NCBI RefSeq assembly: GCF_035989285.1
Contig: NZ_CP108513.1
Coordinates: 4,402,001 to 4,466,000 of the forward strand
Reading direction: 5' to 3'
Origin: Streptomyces sp. NBC_01235
GTDB lineage: Bacteria; Actinomycetota; Actinomycetes; Streptomycetales; Streptomycetaceae
Length of the DNA stretch: 64,000 nt
The notes below the pieces were generated by a model, which saw nothing but the letters and a program-made list of their open reading frames with translations, had not been told where the DNA came from and did no database searches. Below, piece after piece: positions 48,145 to 57,219 of the stretch. Every line of letters begins with the position of its first letter. Position 1 is the first letter of the stretch. The translations under genes and the position numbers were made by a program.

Positions 48145-48876
48145 CTACGAGTACAGAACCGCCCGTTCGACCGCGCTCCACGTCGTGCTCGTGATCACGT
48201 ACAGCGCGGCGGCCAGCGGTACGACGGCCACGGTGACCAGCGTGAAGAAGGACAGGAACGGCACGGCCTTGGCGACCGTGCCGAGCCCGGGCACCTCCTG
48301 ACCGGCGGCGACCTGCGGCACCGGCACCCGCCTCGCCCGCACGAAGTTGAAGGACGCGACGGCCGCGACGACGGCGAACAGCCCGAGGTAGACCAGTCCC
48401 GCCGCGCCGAACACCCCGCCGCCGGCCCCGGTCAGCGCGTCCGTCCAGCGGTCGCCGAGGGGCGCGGCGAAGAGCTGGTGGCTGAGCAGCTCATTGGCCT
48501 CGCCGCCGATCGAGGAGCTGGAGAAGAGGCGGTAGAGGAGGAAGAAGGCGGGCAACTGGCAGAGGCTGGGCAGCAGTCCGGACAGCGGCGACACCTTTTC
48601 CTCGGCGTGCAGTTCCAGCACCGCCCGCTGGAGCTTCTCGGGGTTGCGCGCGTGCTTCTTCCTCAGTTCGGCGATCCGTGGCTGCAACGCCGTACGGGCC
48701 TTCTGCCCCCGGGCGGCCGCGCGGGACAGGGGATGGACGAGGAGTCGTACGAGTGCGGTGAACAGGACGATCGCGGCGGCCGCGGCGGCCGCGCCGAACA
48801 GGGGCTGGAGCAGGTCGGCGAGATGCTCGACCAGGCCGGCGAACGCGGACATGGGTGCGGACATGGTGACGGACAT
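48145..48876 (-). CDS. YidC/Oxa1-family membrane insertase, short paralogue
   Basis: A 243-aa membrane protein with five hydrophobic segments and the YidC core (LVRLLVHPLSRAAARGQ with the conserved Arg, KARTALQPRIAELRKKH coiled segment, CQLPAFFLLYRLF). It is shorter than housekeeping YidC and ends soon after the last segment. It probably inserts small membrane proteins. The ATG at 48874-48876 is used; two ATGs follow in frame. The DUF6412 gene lies upstream on the same strand. Confidence 0.85.
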   Translation of the reverse strand: MSVTMSAPMSAFAGLVEHLADLLQPLFGAAAAAAAIVLFTALVRLLVHPLSRAAARGQKARTALQPRIAELRKKHARNPEKLQRAVLELHAEEKVSPLSGLLPSLCQLPAFFLLYRLFSSSSIGGEANELLSHQLFAAPLGDRWTDALTGAGGGVFGAAGLVYLGLFAVVAAVASFNFVRARRVPVPQVAAGQEVPGLGTVAKAVPFLSFFTLVTVAVVPLAAALYVITSTTWSAVERAVLYS

Positions 48877-48975
48877 GGGTGAGGAGCCCTCCGGGGGTCT
48901 CGTCGTGCCGAGGACAACGGGGTGGTTGACGGCATGACGACCCGCGCGGGTCACCCGTATGCGGCGAGGGGTGCC

Positions 48976-49287
48976 CTACGCGACGGTCGTCGGGAGGGCG
49001 TGGCCGGGTGCCCTGGGGCGGGGCCGGCCCGAGGCGTCGGGGTCGCGTTGCGGCAGGAAGGCCGTACGGCGGGCCCGGTCCCTGATGGCCGTGCGCACCC
49101 GGGTGGGCGGGACGGCGGGGGCGCTGCGCGCGGCGACGAGCGTGCAGACGGCGAGCGCGGAACCGGCCGCGGCGGTCGCGGCGAGCGCGACGGCGGCCGA
49201 GAGGCTGCCGGTGTCGAGGAGAAGGACGTCCAGCACGAGGAAGAGCAGGAGCGGCGCGGAGCGCGTGGTGAACCGGCTGCGGATCAC
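48976..49287 (-). CDS. DUF6412-type small membrane protein
   Basis: A 103-aa protein with two hydrophobic segments (SAPLLLFLVLDVLLLDTG, then VALAATAAAGSALAVCTLVA) and an Arg/Pro-rich tail. Found beside a YidC paralogue in Streptomyces, so perhaps its client. The GTG at 49285-49287 has GAAGGGGGAAG upstream. Confidence 0.7.
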   Translation of the reverse strand: MIRSRFTTRSAPLLLFLVLDVLLLDTGSLSAAVALAATAAAGSALAVCTLVAARSAPAVPPTRVRTAIRDRARRTAFLPQRDPDASGRPRPRAPGHALPTTVA

Positions 49288-49364
49288 GCTGCTTCCCCCT
49301 TCCTCCACCGGATCTCCCTTCGTTTATACCTCAGTTGAGGCATCTCGGAGGAGGGAGCCCCCGG

Positions 49365-49388
49365 CTTGTACCAAGCGTTTGACACAAG
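49365..49388. promoter_or_regulatory. YtrA/GntR-type operator 1
   Basis: CTTGTA-N12-CACAAG, 5 of 6 arm positions complementary. Confidence 0.65.
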
Positions 49389-49404
49389 ATGCGGCCGACG
49401 GCAT

Positions 49405-49428
49405 CTTGTACTCACCACTTGATACAAG
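49405..49428. promoter_or_regulatory. YtrA/GntR-type operator 2
   Basis: CTTGTA-N12-TACAAG with perfect arms, 40 bases from operator 1 and 31 bases before the membrane-protein gene of the GntR operon. Confidence 0.75.
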
Positions 49429-49459
49429 CATCGCTGGCATCACTCACCGGGGGCCCGAC

Positions 49460-50215
49460 ATGCTCGACACCGTCCCGCCCGAAAGACTCCTGGCCCGCGC
49501 CGATCTCTGCGCCCGCTGGGCCGGCCTGGCGCTGGGCGCAGTGGTCGCGCAGGCGCTGGCCGCCATGGACAGCGACGACATGGCCATGCCCTTCGTCTCC
49601 GCCGTCACCGCGTTCGGCCTGTGCGCGGTCGGCGGGGTCCTGCTCGGCGACTCCCTCACCCCCGCCCCGCAGGAAGCGGTCCGCACCGCCGTCCTCGCCC
49701 CGCGCCGGGTCCGGGACCACGTACCGCCCCGTATGGCCCCGCTGCTCGTCTTCCAGGCGGCCTGCATCGTCGTCCTGCTGACGATCGGGGCCACCGTGGC
49801 CTCCCCCGACAAGGCCGGCCGGACGGGCCGTACCCTCGCCGTCACCTGCTCCACGGTGACCAGGCACCTCGGCCCGTGGCCCGGCCTCTACTACGCCGCC
49901 CCGGTCCTCGGCTCCCTCACCCTCGGCACCGCCGCCTGCGTCTGGTCCCTGCGCCGCATCGCCCACCGTCCCGGGGACAACCAGCAGCGTCACGACCGCA
50001 GTTGGGCGATCACTGCGGCCTGGGGACTGCTGGTCTCCAGCCAGCTGCTGCTCATCGTCGGGATGATCGCGAGAGTGCTGTTCTACTCGAAGTGCGCCGG
50101 AATGCTGGGCAACGTCACGGCCCTGGTGATCTACCCCCTGGGCCTGCTGAGCCTGTTCGCCCTCGGGTGGTGCCTGTTCACCATCGTCGCGCCCCGGGCC
50201 GTGGACGATGAGTGA
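49460..50215 (+). CDS. Multi-pass membrane protein cotranscribed with GntR regulator
   Basis: A 251-aa protein with about five transmembrane segments (for example LALGAVVAQALAAM, LLVFQAACIVVLLTIGATV and a C-terminal LLSLFALGWCLFTIV). No known domain. The ATG follows CCGGGGG. Its 3' end overlaps the GntR start by eight bases. YtrA-type regulators usually control a linked membrane or ABC transport function, which fits this pairing. Confidence 0.75.
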   Translation: MLDTVPPERLLARADLCARWAGLALGAVVAQALAAMDSDDMAMPFVSAVTAFGLCAVGGVLLGDSLTPAPQEAVRTAVLAPRRVRDHVPPRMAPLLVFQAACIVVLLTIGATVASPDKAGRTGRTLAVTCSTVTRHLGPWPGLYYAAPVLGSLTLGTAACVWSLRRIAHRPGDNQQRHDRSWAITAAWGLLVSSQLLLIVGMIARVLFYSKCAGMLGNVTALVIYPLGLLSLFALGWCLFTIVAPRAVDDE

Positions 50216-50591
50216 ACCCGCCGTCCGTGTCGACACCACCAGCCAGGTGCCGCCGTACGAGCAGATCCGCGCCCAGCTCGCCTCGCTGATCGTCACCGGT
50301 CGGCTGGTGGAGGGTGAACGTCTGCCGACCGTACGGCAGTTGGCGGCCGACCTGGGCCTGGCGCCGGGTACGGTCGCCCGCGCCTACCGTGAGCTGGAGG
50401 CCGCCGAGATGATCCGCACCCGCCGCGGCGCGGGCACCCGGGTAGCGGCCCTCCCGTCCGAACCCCAGCACCCCGACGCCGACCGGCTCACCACCCTGGC
50501 CCGCGACTTCACCTCGGCGGCACGCGCCCTGGGCGCCGGGACCGAGACCATCCTGAACGCCGTCCGGGAGGCTCTGGAGCAGCGGTCGTAA
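50208..50591 (+). CDS. GntR-family regulator, YtrA subfamily
   Basis: A 127-aa protein with a GntR winged helix (PPYEQIRAQLASLIVTGRL, then LPTVRQLAADLGLAPGTVARAYRELE) and only a short helical C-terminus, the YtrA layout. It probably binds the paired CTTGTA palindromes at 49365-49428 and controls its own operon. Confidence 0.9.
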   Translation: MSEPAVRVDTTSQVPPYEQIRAQLASLIVTGRLVEGERLPTVRQLAADLGLAPGTVARAYRELEAAEMIRTRRGAGTRVAALPSEPQHPDADRLTTLARDFTSAARALGAGTETILNAVREALEQRS

Positions 50592-50617
50592 GCCGGCCTG
50601 GAACGGGGGTGCTACGG

Positions 50618-51433
50618 CTAGGACTTCGGTTTCGTGGAGGTCAGTTCCCCCCAGACCACCAGGCGGTACCGGGAGGTGTACTCGGGGGTGCAGGTGGTGA
50701 GGGTGAGGTAGCGGCCGGGGGTGTCGTAGCCGTAGGCGGGCTTGGTGAGGGAACGGGGCACGGGCCGGATGACGCCCGCGTCGCGGGACGAGGTCTGCGG
50801 CAGGATCTTGTCGACGGTGTAGGTGTAGGTCGCGTTCCGGGTCTCCACCTCCACCTCGTCGCCCTTCTTGAGGTGGTTGAGGTACCGGAAGGGCTCGCCG
50901 TGGGTGTTGCGGTGCCCGGCGACCGCGAAGTTCCCGTTCTGGCCCGGCTGTTGTGTGCCGGTGTAGTGGCCGACGTACCCCTTGTTGAGCACGTGCTGCT
51001 TGCTGGTCCCCTCGGCGACGGGGACCCGGAGGTCGAGGCGGGGGATGCGGAGGACGGCGTAGGCCTGGGAGGAGCGGGGGGTGACGGTGGACGACGACCC
51101 GTTCCCGCCGCCGCCGGATCGGCCGGGTGCGTCCGCGGACGCGCGCCCGGAGCCGCTGCCGTCGACAGGCCCGGAGCCGCTGTCGTCGCCGGCGTCAGCG
51201 GTGGCGGTGCCCCCGTCGGCGGCCCCCCACTCCCGCTCCAACGCCTCCACCCTCCGCGCGGCGCCGTCCTTCGCCTCCCGGTTGGTCCACCACAGCTGAT
51301 GCACGACGAGGAGCAGGACCAGCACCCCGGCGGTGACGAGCAGTTCGGCACCGCTCCAGAGCACCCGCCGGTACCGGGCGCGCCGCCGCCGGGTGCTGTG
51401 CTGTACGAGGGGAATCCGCACGCCGGGCACCAT
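50618..51433 (-). CDS. srtE: Class E sortase
   Basis: A 271-aa membrane-anchored transpeptidase. One N-terminal transmembrane segment (ELLVTAGVLVLLLVVHQLW) and a long Gly/Ser linker precede a sortase domain with His174 (VAGHRNTHG), Cys248 (LTTCTPEY) and Arg257 (RYRLVVW). Class E enzymes of Streptomyces cut LAxTG and attach chaplins and other proteins to the wall. It is a candidate enzyme for the LARTG protein at 42419. Which srtE paralogue this is cannot be told. Confidence 0.88.
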   Translation of the reverse strand: MVPGVRIPLVQHSTRRRRARYRRVLWSGAELLVTAGVLVLLLVVHQLWWTNREAKDGAARRVEALEREWGAADGGTATADAGDDSGSGPVDGSGSGRASADAPGRSGGGGNGSSSTVTPRSSQAYAVLRIPRLDLRVPVAEGTSKQHVLNKGYVGHYTGTQQPGQNGNFAVAGHRNTHGEPFRYLNHLKKGDEVEVETRNATYTYTVDKILPQTSSRDAGVIRPVPRSLTKPAYGYDTPGRYLTLTTCTPEYTSRYRLVVWGELTSTKPKS

Positions 51434-51622
51434 AAGGGGTGGGGGACAAGGTCACCAGAGTCGGACACGCACGACCTGCCCCGTTCGCCCCGCCGAACCC
51501 CTCGCCGCCCTTTCTCCACAGGTTTGAGAAAGGGCTGTCAGAACCCTCGACAACCCCAGGTGTCGCACCCGATGCTTCGTGTCGGCCGAACGGGACCGGC
51601 CACGACTCGGAGCGGAGTAGCC

Positions 51623-53098
51623 ATGATCCGACGTAGAACTCTGCTGGCCGCCACCGGAGGCGCGCTCTTCGGAAGCGCGCTGGCAACCGGCACCGCCAGC
51701 GCCGACGCGACGATTGCCGTCAACCCGTCGACGACGTACGGAACTTGGGAGGGCTGGGGCACCTCGCTCGCCTGGTGGGCGAACGTCTTCGGCGCCCGGG
51801 ACGACTTCGCCGACATCTTCTTCACCACCAAGTCGGTGTCCTACAACGGCAGGACCCTCCCCGGCCTGGGCCTCAACATCGCCCGCTACAACCTGGGCGC
51901 GTGCAGCTGGAACACGGTGAGCGGCGCGTCGATGGTGGCCTCCGCCAACATCCCCGGGTTCAAGCAGATCGAGGGCTACTGGCAGGACTGGAACAACGAG
52001 GACCCGACGTCCTCGGCCTGGGACTGGACGGCGGACGCGAACCAGCGCGCGATGCTGCAGAAGGCGACGTCGCGGGGCGCCACGACGGAACTCTTCGCCA
52101 ACTCCCCCATGTGGTGGATGTGCCTCAACCACAACCCCTCGGGCGCCTCGGACGGCGGCAACAACCTCCAGTCCTGGAACTACCGCCAGCACGCCTCCCA
52201 CCTCGCGGCGGTGGCGTTGTACGCGAAGAACAACTGGGGCGTGAACTTCGCGACGGTCGACCCCTTCAACGAGCCGTCGTCGTCCTGGTGGACGGCGACC
52301 GGCACGCAGGAGGGCTGCCACATGGACGCCACCGTCCAGTCGGCCGTACTGCCGTACATGCGCAGCGAGCTGGACAAGCGCGGCCTGACGGGGACGAAGA
52401 TCTCGGCGAGCGACGAGACCAACTACGACCTGGCACGTACGACGTGGAACTCGTTCTCGTCGACGACGAAGGGGTACGTGAACCGGGTCAACGTCCACGG
52501 CTACCAGGGCTCGGGCGGCCGCCGCGACCTGCTCTACACGGACGTCGTGACGACGGCCAAGAAGGCCCTGTGGAACTCCGAGACCGGCGACAAGGACGGC
52601 ACCGGCCTCACGATGGCGAGCAACCTGCTCTACGACTTCCGCTGGCTGCACCCGACGGCGTGGGTCTACTGGCAGGTCATGGACCCGTCGTCGGGCTGGG
52701 CGATGATCGCCTACGACCCGAGCACGCTGGCGGCGGGCGCGGTCACGACGAAGTACTACGTGATGGCCCAGTTCAGCCGTCACATCCGCCCCGGCATGAC
52801 GATCCTCGACACGGGCGTGAGCTACGCGGCGGCGGCGATCGACAAGACGGCGAAGCGCCTGGTGATCGTCGCGGCGAACACGTCGACCTCGGCCCAGACG
52901 CTCACCTTCGACCTCTCCCGCTTCACGACGGTGAGCGGCGGGACGTCGGGCCTGGTCCCCCGCTGGAACACGGTGACGAGCGGCTCCGGCGACCTCTACA
53001 CGTCCCACTCGGACACGTACCTGAGCGGCAAGACGATCAGCGTGCCGTTCGCGGCGGGCGCGGTGCAGACACTCCAGGTGGACGGGGTGACGATCTAG
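51623..53098 (+). CDS. Secreted GH30-type endo-beta-1,6-galactanase-like hydrolase
   Basis: A 491-aa enzyme. A twin-Arg signal (MIRRRTLLAATGG, cleavage after TASA) precedes a (beta/alpha)8 domain with the acid/base Glu in VDPFNEPSSSWW and the nucleophile Glu in ALWNSETGDK, then a beta-sandwich domain. It resembles endo-beta-1,6-galactanases of GH30 (subfamily 5), which act on arabinogalactan. The ATG follows AGCGGAGTAGCC. An isolated gene with no linked transporter. Confidence 0.85.
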   Translation: MIRRRTLLAATGGALFGSALATGTASADATIAVNPSTTYGTWEGWGTSLAWWANVFGARDDFADIFFTTKSVSYNGRTLPGLGLNIARYNLGACSWNTVSGASMVASANIPGFKQIEGYWQDWNNEDPTSSAWDWTADANQRAMLQKATSRGATTELFANSPMWWMCLNHNPSGASDGGNNLQSWNYRQHASHLAAVALYAKNNWGVNFATVDPFNEPSSSWWTATGTQEGCHMDATVQSAVLPYMRSELDKRGLTGTKISASDETNYDLARTTWNSFSSTTKGYVNRVNVHGYQGSGGRRDLLYTDVVTTAKKALWNSETGDKDGTGLTMASNLLYDFRWLHPTAWVYWQVMDPSSGWAMIAYDPSTLAAGAVTTKYYVMAQFSRHIRPGMTILDTGVSYAAAAIDKTAKRLVIVAANTSTSAQTLTFDLSRFTTVSGGTSGLVPRWNTVTSGSGDLYTSHSDTYLSGKTISVPFAAGAVQTLQVDGVTI

Positions 53099-53125
53099 GG
53101 CGCGTACGAGTCGCGGGCGACCGGA

Positions 53126-53450
53126 TCAGGCATATCCGGGCGGTGCGAAACCCCGAGAAGCTCCGTCCCTGGCGGATCGGCTGAGGAGCGATCCGAAGGC
53201 GGATCGGCTGAGGAGCGATCCGAAAAGGGGAACGTCGATGTGCCGCGGCTGCGGCAGGTACTGGCTGGGCTGCCGCTCGGCGCGTCCGGCCGGAGCCAGT
53301 GGGTGACATCCACCGCCAGGACCAGGCGCCCGTCGGCGGTCTCGGGCTGCGGCAGTCCGGACCGCTTGTTCTGTCATGCCTACGGCCGTAACGGACGCTC
53401 GCCGGAAGCACAGCCTCAGCAGCTGCGTCGCATGCGCTGCGACTTTCACC
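53126..53450. pseudogene. Transposase fragments, N-terminal/central part
   Basis: On the minus strand GRLVLAVDVTHWLRPDA and on the plus strand SPDRLFCHAYGR are recognisable consecutive parts of a Streptomyces NF041680/IS701-like transposase, now on opposite strands and broken by stops. This indicates inversion and decay. No terminal repeats are visible. Confidence 0.55.
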
Positions 53451-53728
53451 AGCCCGCACCATCGACGACCCGCTGATCGTGTGGGCCGAACTGGTCGTCG
53501 GTCTGCGATGAGGCTCGCGTTCCCAGCGGCGGAGGGGACGCGGCCTCACGGTGCTGGTGCTCACCCAACCTGCGCACTCGGTCCTCAGCCGCGGCGACCA
53601 GGTGTGAGCGGGCCCCACCCCTGGGCGGCGTGCCGAGCGCGTCGGCCAGGGGCGGAGACGCCTGGCGCGACCGCGTACGACAGCGACTCCTGGAACTGCT
53701 CCGCCGTGGCGCGCGATGAATGGTTCTC
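53451..53728. other. Decayed DNA between transposase relic and lipoprotein gene
   Basis: No supported gene. Short open frames change frame repeatedly and show no family, as expected for degraded mobile-element DNA. Confidence 0.5.
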
Positions 53729-54580
53729 TTAAGGCTCTTCGGTGATGCTGGTGGCGATACCGTCGGTGATCTTCACCGTGGCGGACAGGGTGCCCCCCTT
53801 CGCGGCCTTCTCCAGCTCCGCCTCGGTGCACTGCTCGGCGGCCTGCCCGTCGGCATCGCCGCACATCCCGCCCACACCCCAGATCTTGGTGTCCTCCGCC
53901 AGCCAGAACTGCTGCTGGGTGTCCTTGGTGTCCGACACCGTGTACTTGCCGGGCGCCAGGTACGACACCGTTCCCAGCCAGGTCCCGCTCACGCCGCTGG
54001 ACGAACCGCTCCCACCGCTGCTCGAACCACCGCTCGCGGACGACTTCGAACCGCCCGAAGAGGAGGACGAACCGCCGGTGGACGAGGAACCGGTGGACGA
54101 ACCGCCGGTGGACGAACCGCCAGTGGACGAACCGCCAGTGGTGGAGGCGCCCGTGCCGGAATCGTCGGCGGGCCGTTCGGTGACGGTCACGGCTATGCCG
54201 CCCTTCAGCACCACGTCCGCCGGCACCGCACCGCTCTTCGTGGCCTTCTCCAGCTCCGCGTCGGTGCACTGCTCGGCGGCCTGCCCGTCGGCATCGCCGC
54301 AGATCCTGCCGGCGCCCCAGATCTTCGTGTCCTCCGCCAGGAGGAACTGCTGTGTCTTGCCGTCGGTGGTGACCGTGTACTTGCCCGGCGCCAGATAGGT
54401 GACCGTGCCCTTTGCGAATGTGCCGCTCACCCCGCTCTTGCCCGCAGCGGCCTGCGCCGTCGCCGCACTGTCCGCGGCAGCGCCCTGGGCGGTGTCGTCG
54501 TTCTGGCATGCCGTCATCAACAGCGTCCCCGCCACAGCGGCAGCAGCGATCAGGACGGAACGGGCACGCGGTGAATTCAT
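53729..54580 (-). CDS. Lipoprotein with a duplicated ~75-residue domain
   Basis: A 283-aa lipoprotein (lipobox LMTAC). Two copies of one domain, each with YLAPGKYTV, LAEDTKIWG and CGDADGQAAEQCT, about residues 60-140 and 205-280, are joined by a Ser/Gly/Thr linker rich in TGGSS repeats. The two paired Cys suggest a disulphide in each copy. No family is recognised. The ATG at 54578-54580 follows GAAGGGG. It sits between transposase fragments on both sides. Confidence 0.8.
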   Translation of the reverse strand: MNSPRARSVLIAAAAVAGTLLMTACQNDDTAQGAAADSAATAQAAAGKSGVSGTFAKGTVTYLAPGKYTVTTDGKTQQFLLAEDTKIWGAGRICGDADGQAAEQCTDAELEKATKSGAVPADVVLKGGIAVTVTERPADDSGTGASTTGGSSTGGSSTGGSSTGSSSTGGSSSSSGGSKSSASGGSSSGGSGSSSGVSGTWLGTVSYLAPGKYTVSDTKDTQQQFWLAEDTKIWGVGGMCGDADGQAAEQCTEAELEKAAKGGTLSATVKITDGIATSITEEP

Positions 54581-54689
54581 GACGAAATAGCCCCTTCGGG
54601 AGCAGTGGAGTGGGAGGTGGTCAGCAGCCTGCGAGCCGCCGCGGATCAACTATGCCCCACCTCGGAACCCTCAACATCGATGTCCATCT
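54581..54689. other. Upstream region of the lipoprotein gene
   Basis: Short leader of the lipoprotein; nothing further recognised. Confidence 0.4.
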
Positions 54690-55160
54690 GCCGTGGCAGA
54701 ACGCGGACACATCAACGTCGCTGAACCACAGGACAGTTGCCACCGGCGAACCGCCAACTCCTGGCCTGGGCACGCCGCGCTTGCGGCGCAGGGCACAGCA
54801 GCCAAAAGCACGTGGGCGCCGCACCGACCGCAACAGCACGATCGGCATCAGTGCCCAGATGAGCTGCCAACTCTGCCCTCCGGCCTCGACAAAGGTGCCC
54901 TCCCGGCCGATGATGTCGCCGAGGTCACCGCGGCCCAGGTCCGCCGCGTGGTCGAGGACCACATCGACATGGGCCGTCGGCACGCGGGTGATCGAGACAT
55001 CCTGATCGTCTTCGACGCCGGCTACGACGCTCCGCGCATGGCCTATCTGCTGGAAGGACTGCCGGTGGCGGTCCTCGGGCGGATGCGCACGGACCGTGTG
55101 ATGCGCAAGCCCGTCCCGGTGCCTTGGATCTCACCGCCACAGGGCGGGCGCCCGGCCAGC
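54690..55160 (+). pseudogene. Transposase fragment, central/C-terminal part
   Basis: The plus-strand frame contains TAAQVRRVVEDHIDMG, DILIVFDAGYDAPRMAYLL and GRMRTDRVMRKPVP, characteristic of the same NF041680-type transposase as the fragment at 53126. The segment lacks a proper start and the rest of the DDE domain. Confidence 0.6.
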
Positions 55161-55269
55161 CGCCCCAGTCGACCGACGGGTCGGCCGGCGGGGAGGTGAT
55201 GGGGGCCTCTGACCACCCTGGCCTGCAGATACCTCTCTTTCGTCACCGGGCGGCGCTACGGTGTCCCCC

Positions 55270-56286
55270 ATGCGCCCCGACACGCCTGCCGAGAACGTCG
55301 ACCACCCCGCCGAAGCGGCACGCCTGGAGCGGACCGCCGGCCTGTATCCCGAGGACGCGGAAGCCCTGCTGTTGCAGGCCGCGGCCCACCTGGAACTGGC
55401 CGGCGACCGCCCCGCCGCGACGACCCTCTATGACCGCCTGCTGTCGGCCCCGGGCGGGCTGGACACCCCCTACCTGGTCCGCGCCCTGAAGGCCTCCAAC
55501 CTGTGGGAGTACGGCCACGAGGCCGAGGCCCGAGCGATCATCGACGGCATCCGCGCCGCGGCCCCCCGCGATCCCGCCCCCTGGGTGATCGTCGCGGAGT
55601 CCCTGGAATCCCACGACGAGCTGGAAGCGGCGCAGGAGACGTTCACCGAGGGCGTGACCCTGCTCCTGGCGGACGCCCAGGAACCCCCGCACTCCTCCCA
55701 CCCCCTCCTCTTCGGCCGCCACCGCGTACGCAGGATGCTGGGCGCGGCCCACGACGACTGGGACGTCCTCGCGGACACCCTCCACTCGTCGACCGTCTCC
55801 CTGGACGAACTCCACGACCCGAAACGGGTGTGGTCCCTGGGCTCGGACAACCCGGCGGAACTGGAGGCGGAGATCTCCCGCCTGCGCGCCGAGCTGGGCG
55901 CGTACCGGGAGGAGCTGTCCCGCCCGTTCCCGGTGGCGGTCCTGCACTGGCCGGCGGGCGAACTGGCGGAGCTGGTGGCCGCCTACCCGACGCTGGAGGC
56001 GGAGTACCCCTCCCACGAGACCCACCTCGCGACGATAGAGGCGTCACTGAGGGAGCTGTCGGCCTCGGGGACGGGCAACCTCGGCATCGTGACGGGCACG
56101 GTGCCTTCTTACGAGGCCTTCGCGGCCTCGGAGGCGGCATCACCGGGAGACGCGGACCTGCTGCCGCAGTACGCGACGACGCTGGCGGCGAGGGGCAAGG
56201 CTGTGGGGTGGCCTCCGGAGCGGGGGGCGACTTGTTGGTGTGGGTCGGGGGCGGCTTACAAGGGGTGCCACGGGGTGGGGGCGTAA
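55270..56286 (+). CDS. TPR-like protein with C-terminal SEC-C zinc motif
   Basis: A 338-aa protein. The N-terminal half shows TPR-like helices (YPEDAEALLLQAAAHLELAG, then ALKASNLWEYGHEAEARAI). The C-terminus is a SEC-C motif, CWCGSGAAYKGCH, which binds zinc and is usual on SecA and various nucleic-acid or protein-handling factors. The ATG at 55270 is used; a GTG nine bases upstream is equally possible. Function is unknown. Confidence 0.82.
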   Translation: MRPDTPAENVDHPAEAARLERTAGLYPEDAEALLLQAAAHLELAGDRPAATTLYDRLLSAPGGLDTPYLVRALKASNLWEYGHEAEARAIIDGIRAAAPRDPAPWVIVAESLESHDELEAAQETFTEGVTLLLADAQEPPHSSHPLLFGRHRVRRMLGAAHDDWDVLADTLHSSTVSLDELHDPKRVWSLGSDNPAELEAEISRLRAELGAYREELSRPFPVAVLHWPAGELAELVAAYPTLEAEYPSHETHLATIEASLRELSASGTGNLGIVTGTVPSYEAFAASEAASPGDADLLPQYATTLAARGKAVGWPPERGATCWCGSGAAYKGCHGVGA

Positions 56287-56309
56287 GGAACCGTCCCCCT
56301 CACCAAGGC

Positions 56310-57089
56310 TCAGCCGACGCTCGGCGCGTCAGGCCGCATCGCGTCCGAGATGGACTTGACGCCGCCATGCGCGCTGAGCCCCCCGTCGACGGGGATCTCC
56401 GCTCCCGTGATGAAGGAGGAGGCGTCGGAGAGGAGGAAGACGATCAGCGGCGCAACATCATCAACGGTGCCGCTGCGACCGAGAGGCGTCTCCCGGATGG
56501 TCGTCTCCCGGAAGGCCGGGGTCGCGGCGGCGGTCATCTCCGTCTCGATGTAGCCAGGGTGCACGGTGTTGACCCGGATCCCTCGCGGCCCCAACTCCGT
56601 GGCCGCGATCTTCGAGACGCCCCGCAGCGCCCACTTGCTGGCGGTGTAGGCCACCGGGTAGTAGCCGGTGTACGCGGTGGACGACCCCACGTTGACGATG
56701 GACGACCCCGGCGGCATCAGCGGCGAGAGGTACTGGATGCCCAGCAGCGGCCCGGTGGTGTTCACCGCGTGCACCCGCGCGAAATCCTCCGACCGCACCT
56801 CCCCGAGCCGGGCCCGATGAATGACGCCCGCGTTGTTGACGAGCCCGTGAATGTGCCCGTGCTCCTCCCGAAGCTCGGCGGCCAGTTCCGCCCAGTCGTC
56901 CTCACTGGCGACGTCGAGACGCCGACAGTCCCCTTCGGGGCGGATGTCGGTCGCGATCACCTTGGCACCGGCCTGGACGAGGGCTTGGGCTTCGGCAGCG
57001 CCTTGGCCTCGGGCGGCGCCGGTTACTACGACCACCTTGCCGGTGAGGTCGTGAGAGATCTGGGAGCTGGCTTGGGGGGTGTGGTTCAT
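56310..57089 (-). CDS. Short-chain dehydrogenase/reductase (classical SDR)
   Basis: A 259-aa NAD(P)-dependent oxidoreductase. TGAARGQG is the cofactor motif, NNAG follows, and Ser-Tyr-Lys are in NVGSSTAYTGYYPVAYTASK. GIRVNTVHPGYIETEM matches the classical SDR C-terminus. The ATG at 57087-57089 is used. It is divergent from the vsr gene. The substrate is unknown. Confidence 0.92.
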   Translation of the reverse strand: MNHTPQASSQISHDLTGKVVVVTGAARGQGAAEAQALVQAGAKVIATDIRPEGDCRRLDVASEDDWAELAAELREEHGHIHGLVNNAGVIHRARLGEVRSEDFARVHAVNTTGPLLGIQYLSPLMPPGSSIVNVGSSTAYTGYYPVAYTASKWALRGVSKIAATELGPRGIRVNTVHPGYIETEMTAAATPAFRETTIRETPLGRSGTVDDVAPLIVFLLSDASSFITGAEIPVDGGLSAHGGVKSISDAMRPDAPSVG

Positions 57090-57219
57090 GGCGGACAACC
57101 TAGCTTCGGCTGGTGACCAGGGGTTCGCCGCGTCTGTCCAGCCGCAAGTCCGGATTGTGGAGGCAAAGCTGTGGACAGGACATGGGCAACGCCTCAAGCA
57201 CGCCGGCAGAATTGCTGCC

